Shown: positions 8,856 to 20,240, counted from the stretch's first letter. The stretch is 64,000 nucleotides of DNA from Variovorax sp. (GCA_025352265.1 JANXTS010000037.1:1-64000); one strand, 5' to 3'. Notes: generated by a model from the sequence alone, not told the origin. Translations and numbers: made by a program.

Positions 8856-9641
8856 TCAGCGGCCGTTCAGCGACGCAGGCGTCGGCAGCATCCGTCGCAG
8901 CGCGTCGAAAAAGAGATCGGACTGCTCACGTTCGCTTTGCACTTGCACCGCGACCTTCGCCGCCAACTGCGCATCGACCGGCGCCAGCGGTCGACCGGTC
9001 GATTGCGCGATGACCTGATGCAGGCACGCACGCTCCAGGTAGTACAAATCGTCGTACGCGTGCGCGATGGTGGCGCCGGCCACGATCACGCCGTGGTTCG
9101 CCAGAAAGGCGACGTCCTTGCCCGCCATCGCATGCGCGATGCGTTCACCTTCGGCATCGTCCAGCGCGAGGCCGTTGTAGTGGCCGTCGATCGCGATGCG
9201 GTGCATGAAGCGCATCGCGTTCTGGCTCAGCGTCGGATCGAGCGCGCGATCTGTCGTGAGCGTGAGAGCCGTTGCGTAGGGCATGTGGCAATGCAGGACC
9301 ACTGCATTGCCGGTGATGCGGTGCACCGCGCCGTGGATGAAGAGGGCGGTCGGCTCTACGCGATGGCGTCCGGCCAGAACGTTGCCCCGTATATCGATCA
9401 GCACGATGTCGTCGTGATCGATCTCGCTCCAGTGCAGCCCGCGTGGGTTGATGAGGTAGCGGTCTTGCGCGCCGGGTAGCAGCACGCTGAAGTGGTTGCA
9501 GACGCCTTCCGACAAGCCGTGGTGGGCGGCGGCGCGCAAGGCCAGCGCCAGATCGTCGCGCAGCTGGCGCACGGTCGGGCTGGCGTAGCTGGCTTCGGCG
9601 GACATGACAGGCGCAGCGGAGGTTGTCGAAAATGCACTCAT
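8856..9641 (-). CDS. Class II aldolase/adducin-family protein
   Basis: 261 aa from ATG 9641 (MSAFSTTSAAPVMSAEASYA); a second ATG lies 12 codons in. The zinc-site pattern of the class II aldolase family is present: VVLHCHMPYATAL supplies the two His and LANHGVIVAG the third region, while SEGVCNHFSV is the N-terminal phosphate-loop-like block. The family cleaves or epimerises phosphorylated sugars (fuculose-1-P aldolase type). The start codon shares one base with the DgoA stop (TGATG), so it is translated after dgoA and dgoK as a third operon gene. Confidence 0.88.
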   Translation of the reverse strand: MSAFSTTSAAPVMSAEASYASPTVRQLRDDLALALRAAAHHGLSEGVCNHFSVLLPGAQDRYLINPRGLHWSEIDHDDIVLIDIRGNVLAGRHRVEPTALFIHGAVHRITGNAVVLHCHMPYATALTLTTDRALDPTLSQNAMRFMHRIAIDGHYNGLALDDAEGERIAHAMAGKDVAFLANHGVIVAGATIAHAYDDLYYLERACLHQVIAQSTGRPLAPVDAQLAAKVAVQVQSEREQSDLFFDALRRMLPTPASLNGR

Positions 9642-10288
9642 CACGCGCGCATTACGCCGTTGTACGCAGCGACGAAAGCCATGGCGGTATCGCGCACCGC
9701 CGCCGCTTCTTTGCCGGGCCTGTAGAGCGACGAGCCGATGCCGAAACCGGTGGCGCCCGCTGCACGCCAATCCGCCATGTTGTTCGGCGTGATACCGCCG
9801 ACCGGCATCAAGGGCGTGCCTGCTGGCAGCACCGCCAGCAACGCCTTCACGACGCTGGGCGACGCCATCTCGGCCGGGAACAATTTGAGCCCGGTGGCGC
9901 CCGCGGCCAACGCGCCGAAAGCTTCTGTCGGTGTCATCACGCCGGGCAGGCACACCATGCCGAGCCGGGCCGCTTCGGCGACTACTTCTGGATTGAAGTT
10001 GGGCGAGACGATCAACTCGCCGCCGGCTTCGTGCACCCGATGCACCTGGACCACCGAGAGCACCGTACCAGCACCTACCAGCGCCTGCGGAAAGCGCGCC
10101 CGCAATAGCGCGATGCTTTCGTAAGGCTGCGGTGAATTGAGCGGTACTTCGAGCAGCTTGAAGCCGGGTTCGACGATGGCATCGCCGATGGAGTGCGCTT
10201 CCGCGGGCGAGAGTCCCCGCAAGATGGCGACAAGCGGGAGCTCGCGCACTGCGGCGCTGAATTTTTGGAGCGGGGTCATGTTGATCAT
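9641..10288 (-). CDS. dgoA: 2-dehydro-3-deoxy-6-phosphogalactonate aldolase
   Basis: 215 aa if started at MINMTPLQKF; the second Met (10279) is equally possible and neither has a strong ribosome binding site. KDPG/KDPGal class I aldolase hallmarks are present: LVAILRGLSPAEA, the Glu-containing LLEVPLNSP, GAGTVL, and the Schiff-base lysine in ATGLKLFPAE. It splits KDPGal to pyruvate and glyceraldehyde-3-phosphate in the De Ley-Doudoroff pathway. The kinase gene dgoK lies upstream on the same strand. Confidence 0.92.
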   Translation of the reverse strand: MINMTPLQKFSAAVRELPLVAILRGLSPAEAHSIGDAIVEPGFKLLEVPLNSPQPYESIALLRARFPQALVGAGTVLSVVQVHRVHEAGGELIVSPNFNPEVVAEAARLGMVCLPGVMTPTEAFGALAAGATGLKLFPAEMASPSVVKALLAVLPAGTPLMPVGGITPNNMADWRAAGATGFGIGSSLYRPGKEAAAVRDTAMAFVAAYNGVMRA

Positions 10289-10366
10289 TTGGTGTCGGGG
10301 TGAGCGTGTCGCTTGTGGCAATAAGGCGTCGATGTCGTTATGGCGTCGCGGATCAAGTCGTAGTCG

Positions 10367-11263
10367 TCAGTCGGTCGTTTTTTGATAGGCCGACAACGCA
10401 TGCAGCCCGGCCCACGTCGCCTCTGCACCCAGCGTGTGGGTTGCGACGCCGATGGTCCGCAGCGCCAGCGCGTAGCGGTCGGTCAACGCGGGCATACCGA
10501 TCAGCACCACTTCGCCGACACCGTGCAGCGACTGCGTACGCAACTCTTCGCCGATGAGCAAGCCTGAAAGATAGCTCGCTACTTCGGCTTTAGGCATGCG
10601 GTCGAACAGGGGAAGCGAGCGCGCACCGAACGCGTTGTGCAACAGACCCTGGCCGTTGTCGGTCTGCGTCACGCCCTGCAGGAAAGCGGCTTCGTCGAGC
10701 GGTGCAGTGACGTCGAGCATGCGCGCGAGGATCGAATGCCGGCTCAACAACGCATAGAACTCGCCGGTCATGAAGGTGCGGAAACCGGCAACGCGGCCCT
10801 TGCGCACGATGACCCATTTGTTGTGCGTGCCCGGCAGCACGAAGATGCCTTCGTCGCGCCCGGTCAGCGCCATCGCGCCGAAAATCTGCACCTCTTCGCC
10901 GCGCATCACGTCCGGCACGCCGTCGTGTTCGTCGCTGAGTCCCGGCACCATCGAAATCGTTCGCTCTGCATTGCTTTCGATGTCGACGATGCTGCTCCCG
11001 ACTTCGACTCGTCCAGCCGGGCAAGCGCAGTAGGGCGCTTCGATCCAGCCCTGCTTGCTACCGGCCATGCCGGAGATGAGGCAGCGCGAGCCGCGAGGCC
11101 GCATCCATTCGCCGAAGAGCGAGTCGAACACGCTAGCGAATTCGCCGGCCGGCACGGTCAGGATACCGCGCGGATGGCTCTGCTCCTCGAGCACACGTCC
11201 TTCGGCATCGAGCAGCGCCCCTCGTAGAGAGCTCGTGCCCCAGTCGATTGCGACCAGATTCAT
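10367..11263 (-). CDS. dgoK: 2-dehydro-3-deoxygalactonokinase
   Basis: 298 aa. It starts MNLVAIDWGTSSLRGALLD, the phosphate-1 loop of the ASKHA/DgoK family, with FVLPGTHNKWV and FRTFMTGEFYALL as further DgoK signatures. It phosphorylates 2-keto-3-deoxygalactonate, giving the substrate of DgoA encoded next. It is the first gene of the dgoK-dgoA-aldolase operon and divergent from a Bug receptor gene at 11372. No galactonate dehydratase is found in the window, so the upstream step must be encoded elsewhere. Confidence 0.93.
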   Translation of the reverse strand: MNLVAIDWGTSSLRGALLDAEGRVLEEQSHPRGILTVPAGEFASVFDSLFGEWMRPRGSRCLISGMAGSKQGWIEAPYCACPAGRVEVGSSIVDIESNAERTISMVPGLSDEHDGVPDVMRGEEVQIFGAMALTGRDEGIFVLPGTHNKWVIVRKGRVAGFRTFMTGEFYALLSRHSILARMLDVTAPLDEAAFLQGVTQTDNGQGLLHNAFGARSLPLFDRMPKAEVASYLSGLLIGEELRTQSLHGVGEVVLIGMPALTDRYALALRTIGVATHTLGAEATWAGLHALSAYQKTTD

Positions 11264-11371
11264 ATTCGGATTCTCTCTGTCATCAGTTGGTGTTCAGGGT
11301 TTGTCCTGCCGGAAAACCGGTTTCATTGCCCATACGCTAGTCGCCGCCCTAATTACCCGGAGACTCGTTTC

Positions 11372-12349
11372 ATGTCGCATTTTCAAGGCATCCGTCGCAG
11401 GCACGCTCTGCAGGCACTCGCCGCAGTTGCGCTCCCGCTGTCGTCGCTGTCCGCATGGGCAGACGATTATCCGAACAAGGCTATCGAACTCGTCGTGCCT
11501 GCCTCAGCCGGTGGGGGCACCGACGCGCTCGCGCGTGCTTTCTCGGAAGCAGTGAAGAAGTACCTGCCGCAACCCGTGGTCGTGAACGACAAACCCGGAG
11601 CCAGCGGTGTGGTCGGCATGACCGAAGTGCTCAACGGCAAGTCGGACGGCTACAAGGTGTGCGTCGTCATCGCCGAGCTGGTGATCCTGCCCCACCTCGG
11701 TCTGGCCAAGTTCAGCTATGCCGACTTTCAGCCGATCGCTCGTCTCAACGCCGACCCGGCCGCCATCACGGTGCAGGCCAGCGCACCCTGGAACACCATC
11801 GAAGAGTTCATTGCCGCCGCAAAGGCCAAACCAGACGAAATGAAGGTCGGCAATTCCGGCAACGGATCGATCTGGCACCTGGCCGCGGCGGGCTTCGAAG
11901 ACAAGACCGGCGTCAAGTTCAGTCACGTACCGTATCAAGGCGCTGCACCCGGCGTGGTGGCGCTGCTCGGAGGCCACATAGACGCCGTGGCCGTGAGTCC
12001 CGGCGAGGTGGCGGCATACGTGCAGGGCGGCAAGTTGAAGATGCTCGCCGTGATGGCGGATCAGCGGCTGAAAGGCTTCCCGAATGTGCCGACGCTGAAA
12101 GAACGCAAGATCGATCTGTCGATCGGCACCTGGCGTGGCTTGGCAGTACACAAGTCGACATCGCCGGACATCGCGATGGTGCTGCGCACTGCCACGCGCA
12201 AGGCCGCCGACGAGCCGGTGCTGCGTGAGCAGCTCGACAAGCTGAACCTCGGTTTTTCGTATCTGGACGCACCTGAGTTCGCCCAAGCGATGCAGCGCGA
12301 CAACGAGTACTTCAAGGCGTTGGTGCAGAAGCTGGCCATCAAGGTCTGA
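11372..12349 (+). CDS. Bug/TctC-family extracytoplasmic solute receptor
   Basis: 325 aa. A signal peptide ends near residue 30 (SSLSAWA, then DDYPNK). The mature protein opens with the Bug signature YPNKAIELVVPASAGGGTDA and contains VPYQGAAPGVVALLGGHIDA. Bug proteins are periplasmic receptors of tripartite tricarboxylate transporters and bind carboxylated solutes; many are orphans with no TctAB neighbours, as here. Divergence from dgoK suggests the ligand may be a sugar acid, but that is inference. A strong hairpin terminator follows at 12406. Confidence 0.9.
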   Translation: MSHFQGIRRRHALQALAAVALPLSSLSAWADDYPNKAIELVVPASAGGGTDALARAFSEAVKKYLPQPVVVNDKPGASGVVGMTEVLNGKSDGYKVCVVIAELVILPHLGLAKFSYADFQPIARLNADPAAITVQASAPWNTIEEFIAAAKAKPDEMKVGNSGNGSIWHLAAAGFEDKTGVKFSHVPYQGAAPGVVALLGGHIDAVAVSPGEVAAYVQGGKLKMLAVMADQRLKGFPNVPTLKERKIDLSIGTWRGLAVHKSTSPDIAMVLRTATRKAADEPVLREQLDKLNLGFSYLDAPEFAQAMQRDNEYFKALVQKLAIKV

Positions 12350-12405
12350 CCTGGCAACTTGGAGCCTCAGTGAAGTTGCCGCACCGATGAGTGCGGCATA
12401 AAACG

Positions 12406-12432
12406 AAAAAAAGGCGCCGAGGCGCCTTTTTT
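12406..12432. terminator. Bidirectional intrinsic terminator
   Basis: GGCGCC-GA-GGCGCC hairpin flanked by a run of A on the left and T on the right, so the whole forms a long stem and gives a U-tract in either direction. It serves the convergent Bug receptor gene (ending 12349) and rhlE (ending 12483). Confidence 0.88.
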
Positions 12433-12482
12433 GTTGGTCGAGGTTGAGTCGACTACTTATCTGTTCGTGATGCGGCCCGCGA

Positions 12483-14327
12483 TCAGCGGCCGAACGAACG
12501 GCCACCGCCACCACCACCGTAGCCGCCACCGCCACCGCCACCGCCACCACCCGAACGGCCACCGCCGCCCGACCGATTGCCGCCGTAGCCACCACCACCA
12601 CCACCGCCGCCACCGCCTCCAGAGCGGCCGCCGCGTCCGCGACCGGCACCCATGTGATCGACGCTCGTGCGCAACGGATCCGGCTGACCCTCGACACCGC
12701 CCGTGATCGACTCGGCGCGCTGATGAGCCACCTGATTGGCTTGCGTCGGGCTGTGACTGTTACCGTGATGGCGTGGCTGGCGCTCGTCGAGCGAGCCCTG
12801 CGGCTCGCGTGCCTCGCGAGGTTCACGCGGCGCAAAAGGCGCGTGATGCGGCGCACGTGCCGGGCCTTGCGGGCCACGACCTTGACCCTGCGGTGCGCGA
12901 CCACCCGGGCCACGCGGACCCTGGCCGCCACCGTTGGCATTGCGGTTCTGGCCACCTTGGCCACCACCACCGCCGCGACGTTGACCGCCACCACCGCCGC
13001 CATTTCCACCACCACCACCGGAGCGCTCACCGCCCTGGCCGGCCTTGTTCTCGCGAATGCGGCTGAGCATTTCAGTGCGTGCTGCCTTGGCCGCAGCTTG
13101 CATCACGTCGCGGCTCGGCGGACGACCGGCGCCGCCCCAGATCGTTTGGCGACCCATGGCGATCGGTTCGGCGCGCTCGCCTTCTTCCGGGCCGAAGCCG
13201 TCGACGATCTTCACCGGGATCTGCTGCTTGGTGAAGCGTTCGATCTCCTGCATGAAGCCTTCTTCGTCCAGGCACACGAAGCTCACTGCTTCGCCGCTCG
13301 AACCGGCGCGGCCAGTGCGGCCGATCCGGTGCACATAGTCTTCGCTGACGTTCGGGATTTCGAAGTTGACAACGTGCGGCAGCTCGTCGATGTCGATGCC
13401 GCGAGCCGCGATGTCGGTCGCGACCAGCGCGCGGATGTCGCCGCTCTTGAAGCCGGCAAGCGCTTGCGTGCGCGCGCTCTGGCTCTTGTTGCCGTGCAAC
13501 GCCATCGCCTGAATCCCGTTTTTCGTCAGGAACTCGGCCACGCTGTTGGCGCCGAACTTGGTGCGGGTGAACACCAGCACCTGGCTCCAGTTGTGCTCGT
13601 TGATCACGTGCGCGAGCAGCGCTTTTTTCTTGCCGCGGCCGACCGGATGAATAGTCTGCGTGATGCGCTGCACGGTCGTGTTGGCCGGCGTTACCTGAAT
13701 GCTTTGCGGGTTCTTCAGCAGCGTGGCGGCCAGGTCGCGAATTTCTTCGCTGAAGGTGGCCGAGAACAGCAGGCTCTGCTTGTCTTTCGGCACCAGCGCG
13801 AGGATCTTCTTCACGTCGTGGATGAAGCCCATGTCGAGCATGCGGTCGGCTTCGTCGAGCACCAGAATCTGTACTTGCGACAGGTCGAGCATGCCTTGCT
13901 GTTGCAGGTCGAGCAGCCGGCCTGGCGTGGCAACCAAAATGTCGACACCCTTCTTCAGCTTGCTGATTTGCGGGTTCATGCCGACACCGCCGAAGATCAC
14001 GGTCGATTCGAGATCGAGGTACTTGCCGTAGGTGCGAACGGACTCTTCGACCTGGGCCGCGAGTTCACGCGTCGGGGTCAGCACCAGCGCGCGGATGGCG
14101 GTGCCACCGAACTTGTTGGTGCCACTGGCGCTCAAGGTGAGCTTGTGCAGCATCGGCAGCGTGAAGGCCGCCGTTTTGCCGGTACCGGTCTGGGCACCGC
14201 CGAGCAGGTCGTGCCCGTCGAGCACCGCGGGAATGGCTTGCGCCTGGATGGGTGTTGGGGTGTCGTAGCCATGCTCGTGCACAGCCTTCAAGATGGCAGG
14301 AGCCAACGTCAGATCATCAAAATTCAT
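12483..14327 (-). CDS. rhlE: DEAD-box ATP-dependent RNA helicase, RhlE type
   Basis: 614 aa from ATG 14327 ([13 protein letters not shown]). All helicase motifs are present in order: Q motif ([14 protein letters not shown]), [47 protein letters not shown] and [10 protein letters not shown]. The C-terminal roughly 190 residues are low-complexity Gly/Arg/Asn-rich sequence ending GGGGRSFGR, typical of RhlE and used for RNA binding. It acts in ribosome maturation and RNA turnover in the cytoplasm. It ends at the bidirectional hairpin at 12406. Confidence 0.95.
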   Translation of the reverse strand: MNFDDLTLAPAILKAVHEHGYDTPTPIQAQAIPAVLDGHDLLGGAQTGTGKTAAFTLPMLHKLTLSASGTNKFGGTAIRALVLTPTRELAAQVEESVRTYGKYLDLESTVIFGGVGMNPQISKLKKGVDILVATPGRLLDLQQQGMLDLSQVQILVLDEADRMLDMGFIHDVKKILALVPKDKQSLLFSATFSEEIRDLAATLLKNPQSIQVTPANTTVQRITQTIHPVGRGKKKALLAHVINEHNWSQVLVFTRTKFGANSVAEFLTKNGIQAMALHGNKSQSARTQALAGFKSGDIRALVATDIAARGIDIDELPHVVNFEIPNVSEDYVHRIGRTGRAGSSGEAVSFVCLDEEGFMQEIERFTKQQIPVKIVDGFGPEEGERAEPIAMGRQTIWGGAGRPPSRDVMQAAAKAARTEMLSRIRENKAGQGGERSGGGGGNGGGGGGQRRGGGGGQGGQNRNANGGGQGPRGPGGRAPQGQGRGPQGPARAPHHAPFAPREPREAREPQGSLDERQPRHHGNSHSPTQANQVAHQRAESITGGVEGQPDPLRTSVDHMGAGRGRGGRSGGGGGGGGGGGYGGNRSGGGGRSGGGGGGGGGGYGGGGGGRSFGR

Positions 14328-14630
14328 TGGAAGCAATAAGCGCCTTACACGGCGCAGTGGTATCGGCCCGCTCAACGTCTTGTGCGACGCGAAGCCAGTA
14401 GGGGCTGATGAAGGTCAGGAGTGGGAGCCGAAGGCTCGCCGCATGCAAATGCTTAAAGCCATCTTGTCCCCGGCAGAGAGCCGGTGTCGCGGGCAACTGG
14501 ACCCGGCAACGGATTAGATTGTCGCATGAGTCGATAATCCGAGGTTGCCGCGCCCGATTTCGAGAACGTCGTCGTGGCGCCCGCGCAACCTCTTCGCGCA
14601 ATCAACGTTTATCCAAAGCAGTCAACACAG
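14328..14630. other. Divergent intergenic region between rhlE and ettA
   Basis: 303 bp holding the 5' untranslated regions and presumably both promoters. I see no convincing coding sequence, RNA gene or long repeat. A frame running upstream of ettA adds 19 codons (MAPAQPLRAINVY...) but has no family similarity. Confidence 0.5.
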
Positions 14631-16292
<1,662 letters not shown>

Positions 16293-16329
16293 GCCAACAT
16301 CTCGCAGCGCTGCATTGCGCTTACAAATG

Positions 16330-16353
16330 AAACCGCTCCAGGGCGGTTTTTTT
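16330..16353 (+). terminator. Intrinsic terminator after ettA
   Basis: AAACCGC-TCCAGG-GCGGTTTTTTT: a 7-bp stem including A-T closing pairs, then a run of T, 37 bp after the ettA stop codon. Confidence 0.88.
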
Positions 16354-16389
16354 GCGCCCGCTACGGGTTGGAAATGTCACCATGAACCC

Positions 16390-17694
16390 ATGGTGATCAC
16401 TGTTGCGCATTCGTTGGGGACACTGGGTACAGCCCTCTCGTTTTGTGTCGTCGCGTGCGGTGGCGGAGGTGGTGGGAGCGCTAACGGATTCGCGGTCGCC
16501 GGTGCAGGGACGACAACGCCTCCCACGCCACCGGCTGCGTCCGCCCCTTCACAGGTACCCGCGCCTGCGCCTGCGCCTTCGCCCGCTGCGGTGCCGCAGC
16601 CCGGCCCGTTGAAGGTGATTGAAGTTGCTACTGGTTTGACAGCGCCTTGGAGCCTGGCGTTCTTGCCGGACGGCAAGATGCTCATCACGCAGCGTACCGG
16701 CCAGCTACGCATTCGCAATACCGATGGCACTGCCGTCAATGGCGGTGCCGACAGCGTGAGCGGCGTGCCGGCGGTCGACACCGACGGGCAGGGCGGCTTG
16801 CTCGACGTCGCGCTCGACCCGGCGTATGCCAGCAACCACCGTATCTACTTCAGCTTTGCCGAAAAGATCGGCGCCGCCAATGGCACGGCAGTCGGGCGCG
16901 CCGAACTCGATGTTGTCAATCGCGCGCTCTCCAATGTCACCGTGATCTACCGGCAAGACCCGAAGGTGACCGGCAGCGACAACCACTATGGATCGCGCTT
17001 GGTGTTCGACCGCAACGGCTATTTGTTCGTCACGATGGGCGAGCGCGAAATCGCCTCGCAGCGTGGTTTCGCGCAGGACCTGACACGGGGCAATGGCAAG
17101 GTCGTGCGCCTCACCACCGATGGTGCTGCGGCGCCCGGCAATCCGAGCTTTGCGCCCGCGCCGGCACAGCCTGGCATTTGGAGCTATGGCCATCGCAATC
17201 CGCAAGGCGCTGCGATCAACCCGACGACGGGCGATCTGTGGACAGCGGAGCACGGACCGCAGGGCGGCGATGAGGTCAACCTCGACTTGCCTGGCCGCAA
17301 CTACGGCTGGCCGATCATCAGTTACGGCCAGGAGTACGGCACGACGACGCAGGTCGGCGAAGGCACGACCAAGGCCGGCATGGAGCAGCCGGTGACCTAT
17401 TGGGAAAAGATTGACGGATCGGCGTGGGTGCCCGGCACGGCCAAATCTTCGACGGCGCCGAGCAACATCGCGTTCTACACCGGCGACAAACTGGTCGGGT
17501 GGAAAGGTAATTTGTTCGTCGGCGCTCTGGCCGGCGCGGCGCTCTGGCGCATAACGCTGAACGGCAACGCGTTCGTGTCGCGCGAGCGGCTGCTGGCCGA
17601 TCGCGGCGAGCGCATTCGCGATGTGCGGCAAGGCCTCGACGGCTGGCTTTGGCTGCTTACCGACAATGGCAAGCTACTGCGGCTGGAGCGTTGA
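16390..17694 (+). CDS. Aldose sugar dehydrogenase-like lipoprotein (PQQ-dependent beta-propeller)
   Basis: 434 aa if started at MVITVAHSLGTLG. A lipobox (VVAC, Cys23) and a Gly-rich, then Pro/Ala-rich linker suggest an anchored periplasmic protein. The propeller follows: GLTAPWSLAFLPDGKMLITQ, DNHYGSRLVFDRNGYLFVT, SYGHRNPQGAAI, WTAEHGPQGGDEVN and NYGWP are hallmarks of the GSDH/sorbosone dehydrogenase family. It likely oxidises aldoses using PQQ. It converges on the TAXI gene with only 4 bp between stop codons. The start is uncertain because no clear ribosome binding site is visible. Confidence 0.86.
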   Translation: MVITVAHSLGTLGTALSFCVVACGGGGGGSANGFAVAGAGTTTPPTPPAASAPSQVPAPAPAPSPAAVPQPGPLKVIEVATGLTAPWSLAFLPDGKMLITQRTGQLRIRNTDGTAVNGGADSVSGVPAVDTDGQGGLLDVALDPAYASNHRIYFSFAEKIGAANGTAVGRAELDVVNRALSNVTVIYRQDPKVTGSDNHYGSRLVFDRNGYLFVTMGEREIASQRGFAQDLTRGNGKVVRLTTDGAAAPGNPSFAPAPAQPGIWSYGHRNPQGAAINPTTGDLWTAEHGPQGGDEVNLDLPGRNYGWPIISYGQEYGTTTQVGEGTTKAGMEQPVTYWEKIDGSAWVPGTAKSSTAPSNIAFYTGDKLVGWKGNLFVGALAGAALWRITLNGNAFVSRERLLADRGERIRDVRQGLDGWLWLLTDNGKLLRLER

Positions 17695-17698
17695 AGAA

Positions 17699-19072
17699 TC
17701 AGTGGGTCGGTGCGGGGGCTGTCGATGCCTTCGGCGAACTGCGCGGCCAGGTCGCCAGCAGCCGCTTTCTCACCGCATAGATGTTGTTCCGCAGCGCATA
17801 GAGCTCGTCGGTGTATGAGAGTGGCACGGTGATGCGGTGCGTCACGCGGTCGAGTTCGTCGAGTTCGTCGAGCAAGCCGTCGCGATCGCCCTTACGCGCG
17901 TCGACCTTGGTTTCGATCTCGCGCAGCCGCGCATACCAGCGGAACACCCGGCTGCGAACGCGGAACTGGTAGAGCGGCGGCACGATCTTGCTCAACGGCA
18001 GCATCAGCACCAGAAGGCCACCAAGCACCAGCCACATGCGCTCGATCAGGTTGCTGGCCCAGAAGGGCAGGTAACGTTGCCAGAACGGCGGTGTCCCGTT
18101 GATGGCGCGGTCGCCTTCCGGGCTTACCGGCAGTTCGCTGGTCTTGGTGTTCGGAAAATCGCGCGCCCGATTGAACCAGCCGGCACCCCCGTGAATCGAT
18201 TGCGCGCTTTCAGCGAACAGCTGACGCAAAGCCGGATGCGTGTGCTCCCGCGAGATCAACGAAGTGGTCGCCGCGACCAGAGACACGTCGTGCGGTGGCA
18301 GATCGGAAGCGAGGTCGACCACGCCGCGCGGCAATGCCACGGCGGACAAAAACGGAAAGCGCCGCGCATATGCATCGCTCTGCCCAAAGTCCATCAGCTG
18401 AATGCCGGGTGCGCGCAACAAGCGCTGCACCAGCGGCGATTGCGGCGCCGACGCCAGCACGATGGCGTCGAGCATGCCGGCTTGCAGCGCCTCCGTGGCA
18501 GGCGCCGGTTCGAGGTTGGACAACTGCATCGTCGTCTCGTCGATGTGGTTGGCCTTCAGCAGCTTGTCCATGATGTCGGGCACGCCGCTGCCGGCCTTGT
18601 CGACGTTAACGCGCAGGCCGCGCAACTGCGCGAGCGAGGTCAGCGTGCTGGTCTTGCGATCGATTTTCTGCGCGGAATCGGTTCGATAGAAAAGCCACAG
18701 CGGTTCGTAGAACAGGCTGCCGAGCGAGGTGAGGCCTGCGTCTTCGTCGGCGCCCGCATCGGCATTGCCTCCCCGTACGAAGCCCACGTCGGCTTCGCCA
18801 TTGCGCAGCAACTGCAGGTTGTCCGCTGCGCCGTTCGTGGGCTTCAGGTCGACGGTGATGCCGTTGGCTTTGAGTGCGGTGGCATAGCGTTTGCCGAACT
18901 CTGCATAGGCGCTGCCTGCAGGGCCGGTCGCGAGCGTCACGTGCTTCGGTGGCTGCGGGTCGAGGTACCAATAAGCCGCGATCAGCGCACCGATCACGAC
19001 GAAGACGACCGGACCGGCCGACACGATCAGGTCGCGCATGGAAAGCAGGATCAGCTTGAATGTCTTGGGCAT
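17699..19072 (-). CDS. TAXI-family TRAP solute-binding protein with membrane segments
   Basis: 457 aa. There is an N-terminal membrane anchor at residues about 15-36, then a TAXI-type binding domain (HVTLATGPAGSAYAEFGKRY, NGEADVGFVRGGNAD). A second hydrophobic segment (RMWLVLGGLLVLMLPL) near residue 345 is followed by a cytoplasmic coiled C-terminal tail with ARLREIETKVDARKGDRDGL. This two-TM architecture differs from classic soluble TAXI receptors, and no TRAP permease gene adjoins it. It may act as a membrane-tethered sensor rather than a transporter receptor; that is inference. Confidence 0.83.
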   Translation of the reverse strand: MPKTFKLILLSMRDLIVSAGPVVFVVIGALIAAYWYLDPQPPKHVTLATGPAGSAYAEFGKRYATALKANGITVDLKPTNGAADNLQLLRNGEADVGFVRGGNADAGADEDAGLTSLGSLFYEPLWLFYRTDSAQKIDRKTSTLTSLAQLRGLRVNVDKAGSGVPDIMDKLLKANHIDETTMQLSNLEPAPATEALQAGMLDAIVLASAPQSPLVQRLLRAPGIQLMDFGQSDAYARRFPFLSAVALPRGVVDLASDLPPHDVSLVAATTSLISREHTHPALRQLFAESAQSIHGGAGWFNRARDFPNTKTSELPVSPEGDRAINGTPPFWQRYLPFWASNLIERMWLVLGGLLVLMLPLSKIVPPLYQFRVRSRVFRWYARLREIETKVDARKGDRDGLLDELDELDRVTHRITVPLSYTDELYALRNNIYAVRKRLLATWPRSSPKASTAPAPTH

Positions 19073-19088
19073 GAATGCAGTCGAGGGT

Positions 19089-20192
19089 TCAGTTGAGTGT
19101 CACTGGCGGATGCCAAGATCGATCGAGATCGCTCGCAGAAGGAATGTCGAGCGTGTCCGTCTTGACCGATCTCGCTGCCCACACCGCGCGCAAGGTGGCG
19201 CGGGCCACGACCTCGGCGGCCATGGTGCCGAGCACGGTCATGCCGGGTGCATCGTCGGCCAGCGCGACGCGGCCTGTGGCCATCACGAACAGCGTGTCGC
19301 CGTCGCTCATCGTATGCACGGGATTGATGGCGCGGGCCAGGCCGTCGTGCGCCACGTTGGCCAGACGATTGGCCTGCACCTTGGTCAGCACCGCATCGGT
19401 CGCGATCACGCCGATGGTGGTGTTGGTGCCAGCCAGCAATGGCTTGGGCATTTCACCGCGCAGCAAGGCGCGGCGCGTGTCGAGCAGTGACTTGCCGTCC
19501 GCCGTGCGGGCGCCGGCAACGACTTGCGCCGTGTCCGGATCGAGCACATCGCCCAGTGAGTTCACCGCGATCAGCGCCCCCACCGTCACGCCATTGACCG
19601 TGACCGAGGCCGTGCCGATGCCGCCCTTCATGGCGCGGTCGACGCCGAAAAGTTTGCCGACCAACGCACCGCTGCCCGCGCCGACATTGCCTTCCGCGGG
19701 TGCGGCGCGGGACGCAGCGACGCAGGCCGCGTAGCCCGACTCGGCATCGGGGCGAATGCGCGCATCGCCCATCGGCAGATCGAACAGCACCGCGGCCGGC
19801 ACGATCGGCAACGTGCCGAAGCGCACATCGAGCCCGATACCTTTCTCTTCCAGATAACGCATCGCGCCATCGGCTGCGGCCAGGCCCCAGGCGCTCCCGC
19901 CAGCCAGCATGACCGCATGCACCTGCTGCACGAAATTGCCAGGCGCGAGCAGATCGGTTTCGCGCGTGCCGGGCGCTGCACCACGAACGTCGACCCCACC
20001 GACCGCGCCGTCGCGCGCGATGATCACGGTGCAGCCGGTGGGGCGGCGCGTATCGGAGAAATGACCGACTTCGATGCCGGCGACATCGGTGATGGATCCG
20101 TCAGGCGAGGCTGACGATGTGGAAGGCGACGAAGCCGCATCGGGCGCGACACTGGCCCGTACACGGGGCGGGGATGGCGACTGGGAAGGCAT
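19089..20192 (-). CDS. P1-family (DmpA/S58) peptidase
   Basis: 367 aa. The core starts at ITDVAGIEVGHFSDTRRPTG and contains GTRETDLLAPGNFVQQVHAV, LAGGSAWGLAAADG and EGNVGAGSGALVGK, all typical of the P1/DmpA family of self-processing aminopeptidases. These cut themselves into two chains to expose an N-terminal nucleophile; likely candidates lie around NSLGDVLDP, but I cannot fix the site. About 30 Ser/Pro/Ala-rich residues precede the core. It lies 16 bp upstream of the TAXI gene on the same strand, a possible pair. Confidence 0.88.
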   Translation of the reverse strand: MPSQSPSPPRVRASVAPDAASSPSTSSASPDGSITDVAGIEVGHFSDTRRPTGCTVIIARDGAVGGVDVRGAAPGTRETDLLAPGNFVQQVHAVMLAGGSAWGLAAADGAMRYLEEKGIGLDVRFGTLPIVPAAVLFDLPMGDARIRPDAESGYAACVAASRAAPAEGNVGAGSGALVGKLFGVDRAMKGGIGTASVTVNGVTVGALIAVNSLGDVLDPDTAQVVAGARTADGKSLLDTRRALLRGEMPKPLLAGTNTTIGVIATDAVLTKVQANRLANVAHDGLARAINPVHTMSDGDTLFVMATGRVALADDAPGMTVLGTMAAEVVARATLRAVWAARSVKTDTLDIPSASDLDRSWHPPVTLN

Positions 20193-20240
20193 GGCGGCCG
20201 ATTATGGAGGTCGCTCGGTGCGGCCCGGTAACTCGCCGTG

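Noticed and set aside
11300..11330. AAACCGGTTT palindrome between dgoK and the Bug receptor gene
   Set aside because: Ten bases of GC-centred palindrome is easily met by chance here and has no second copy nearby; noted only as a weak operator candidate.
12500..12660. Repeated GGTGGTGGC/CCACCACCG units, which at first look like a repeat array
   Set aside because: They are the codons of the glycine-rich RhlE tail; units are irregular and there are no spacers, so this is not a CRISPR array.
12654..14339. 561-codon plus-strand frame opposite rhlE
   Set aside because: Antisense shadow of the DEAD-box gene; all helicase motifs read on the minus strand.
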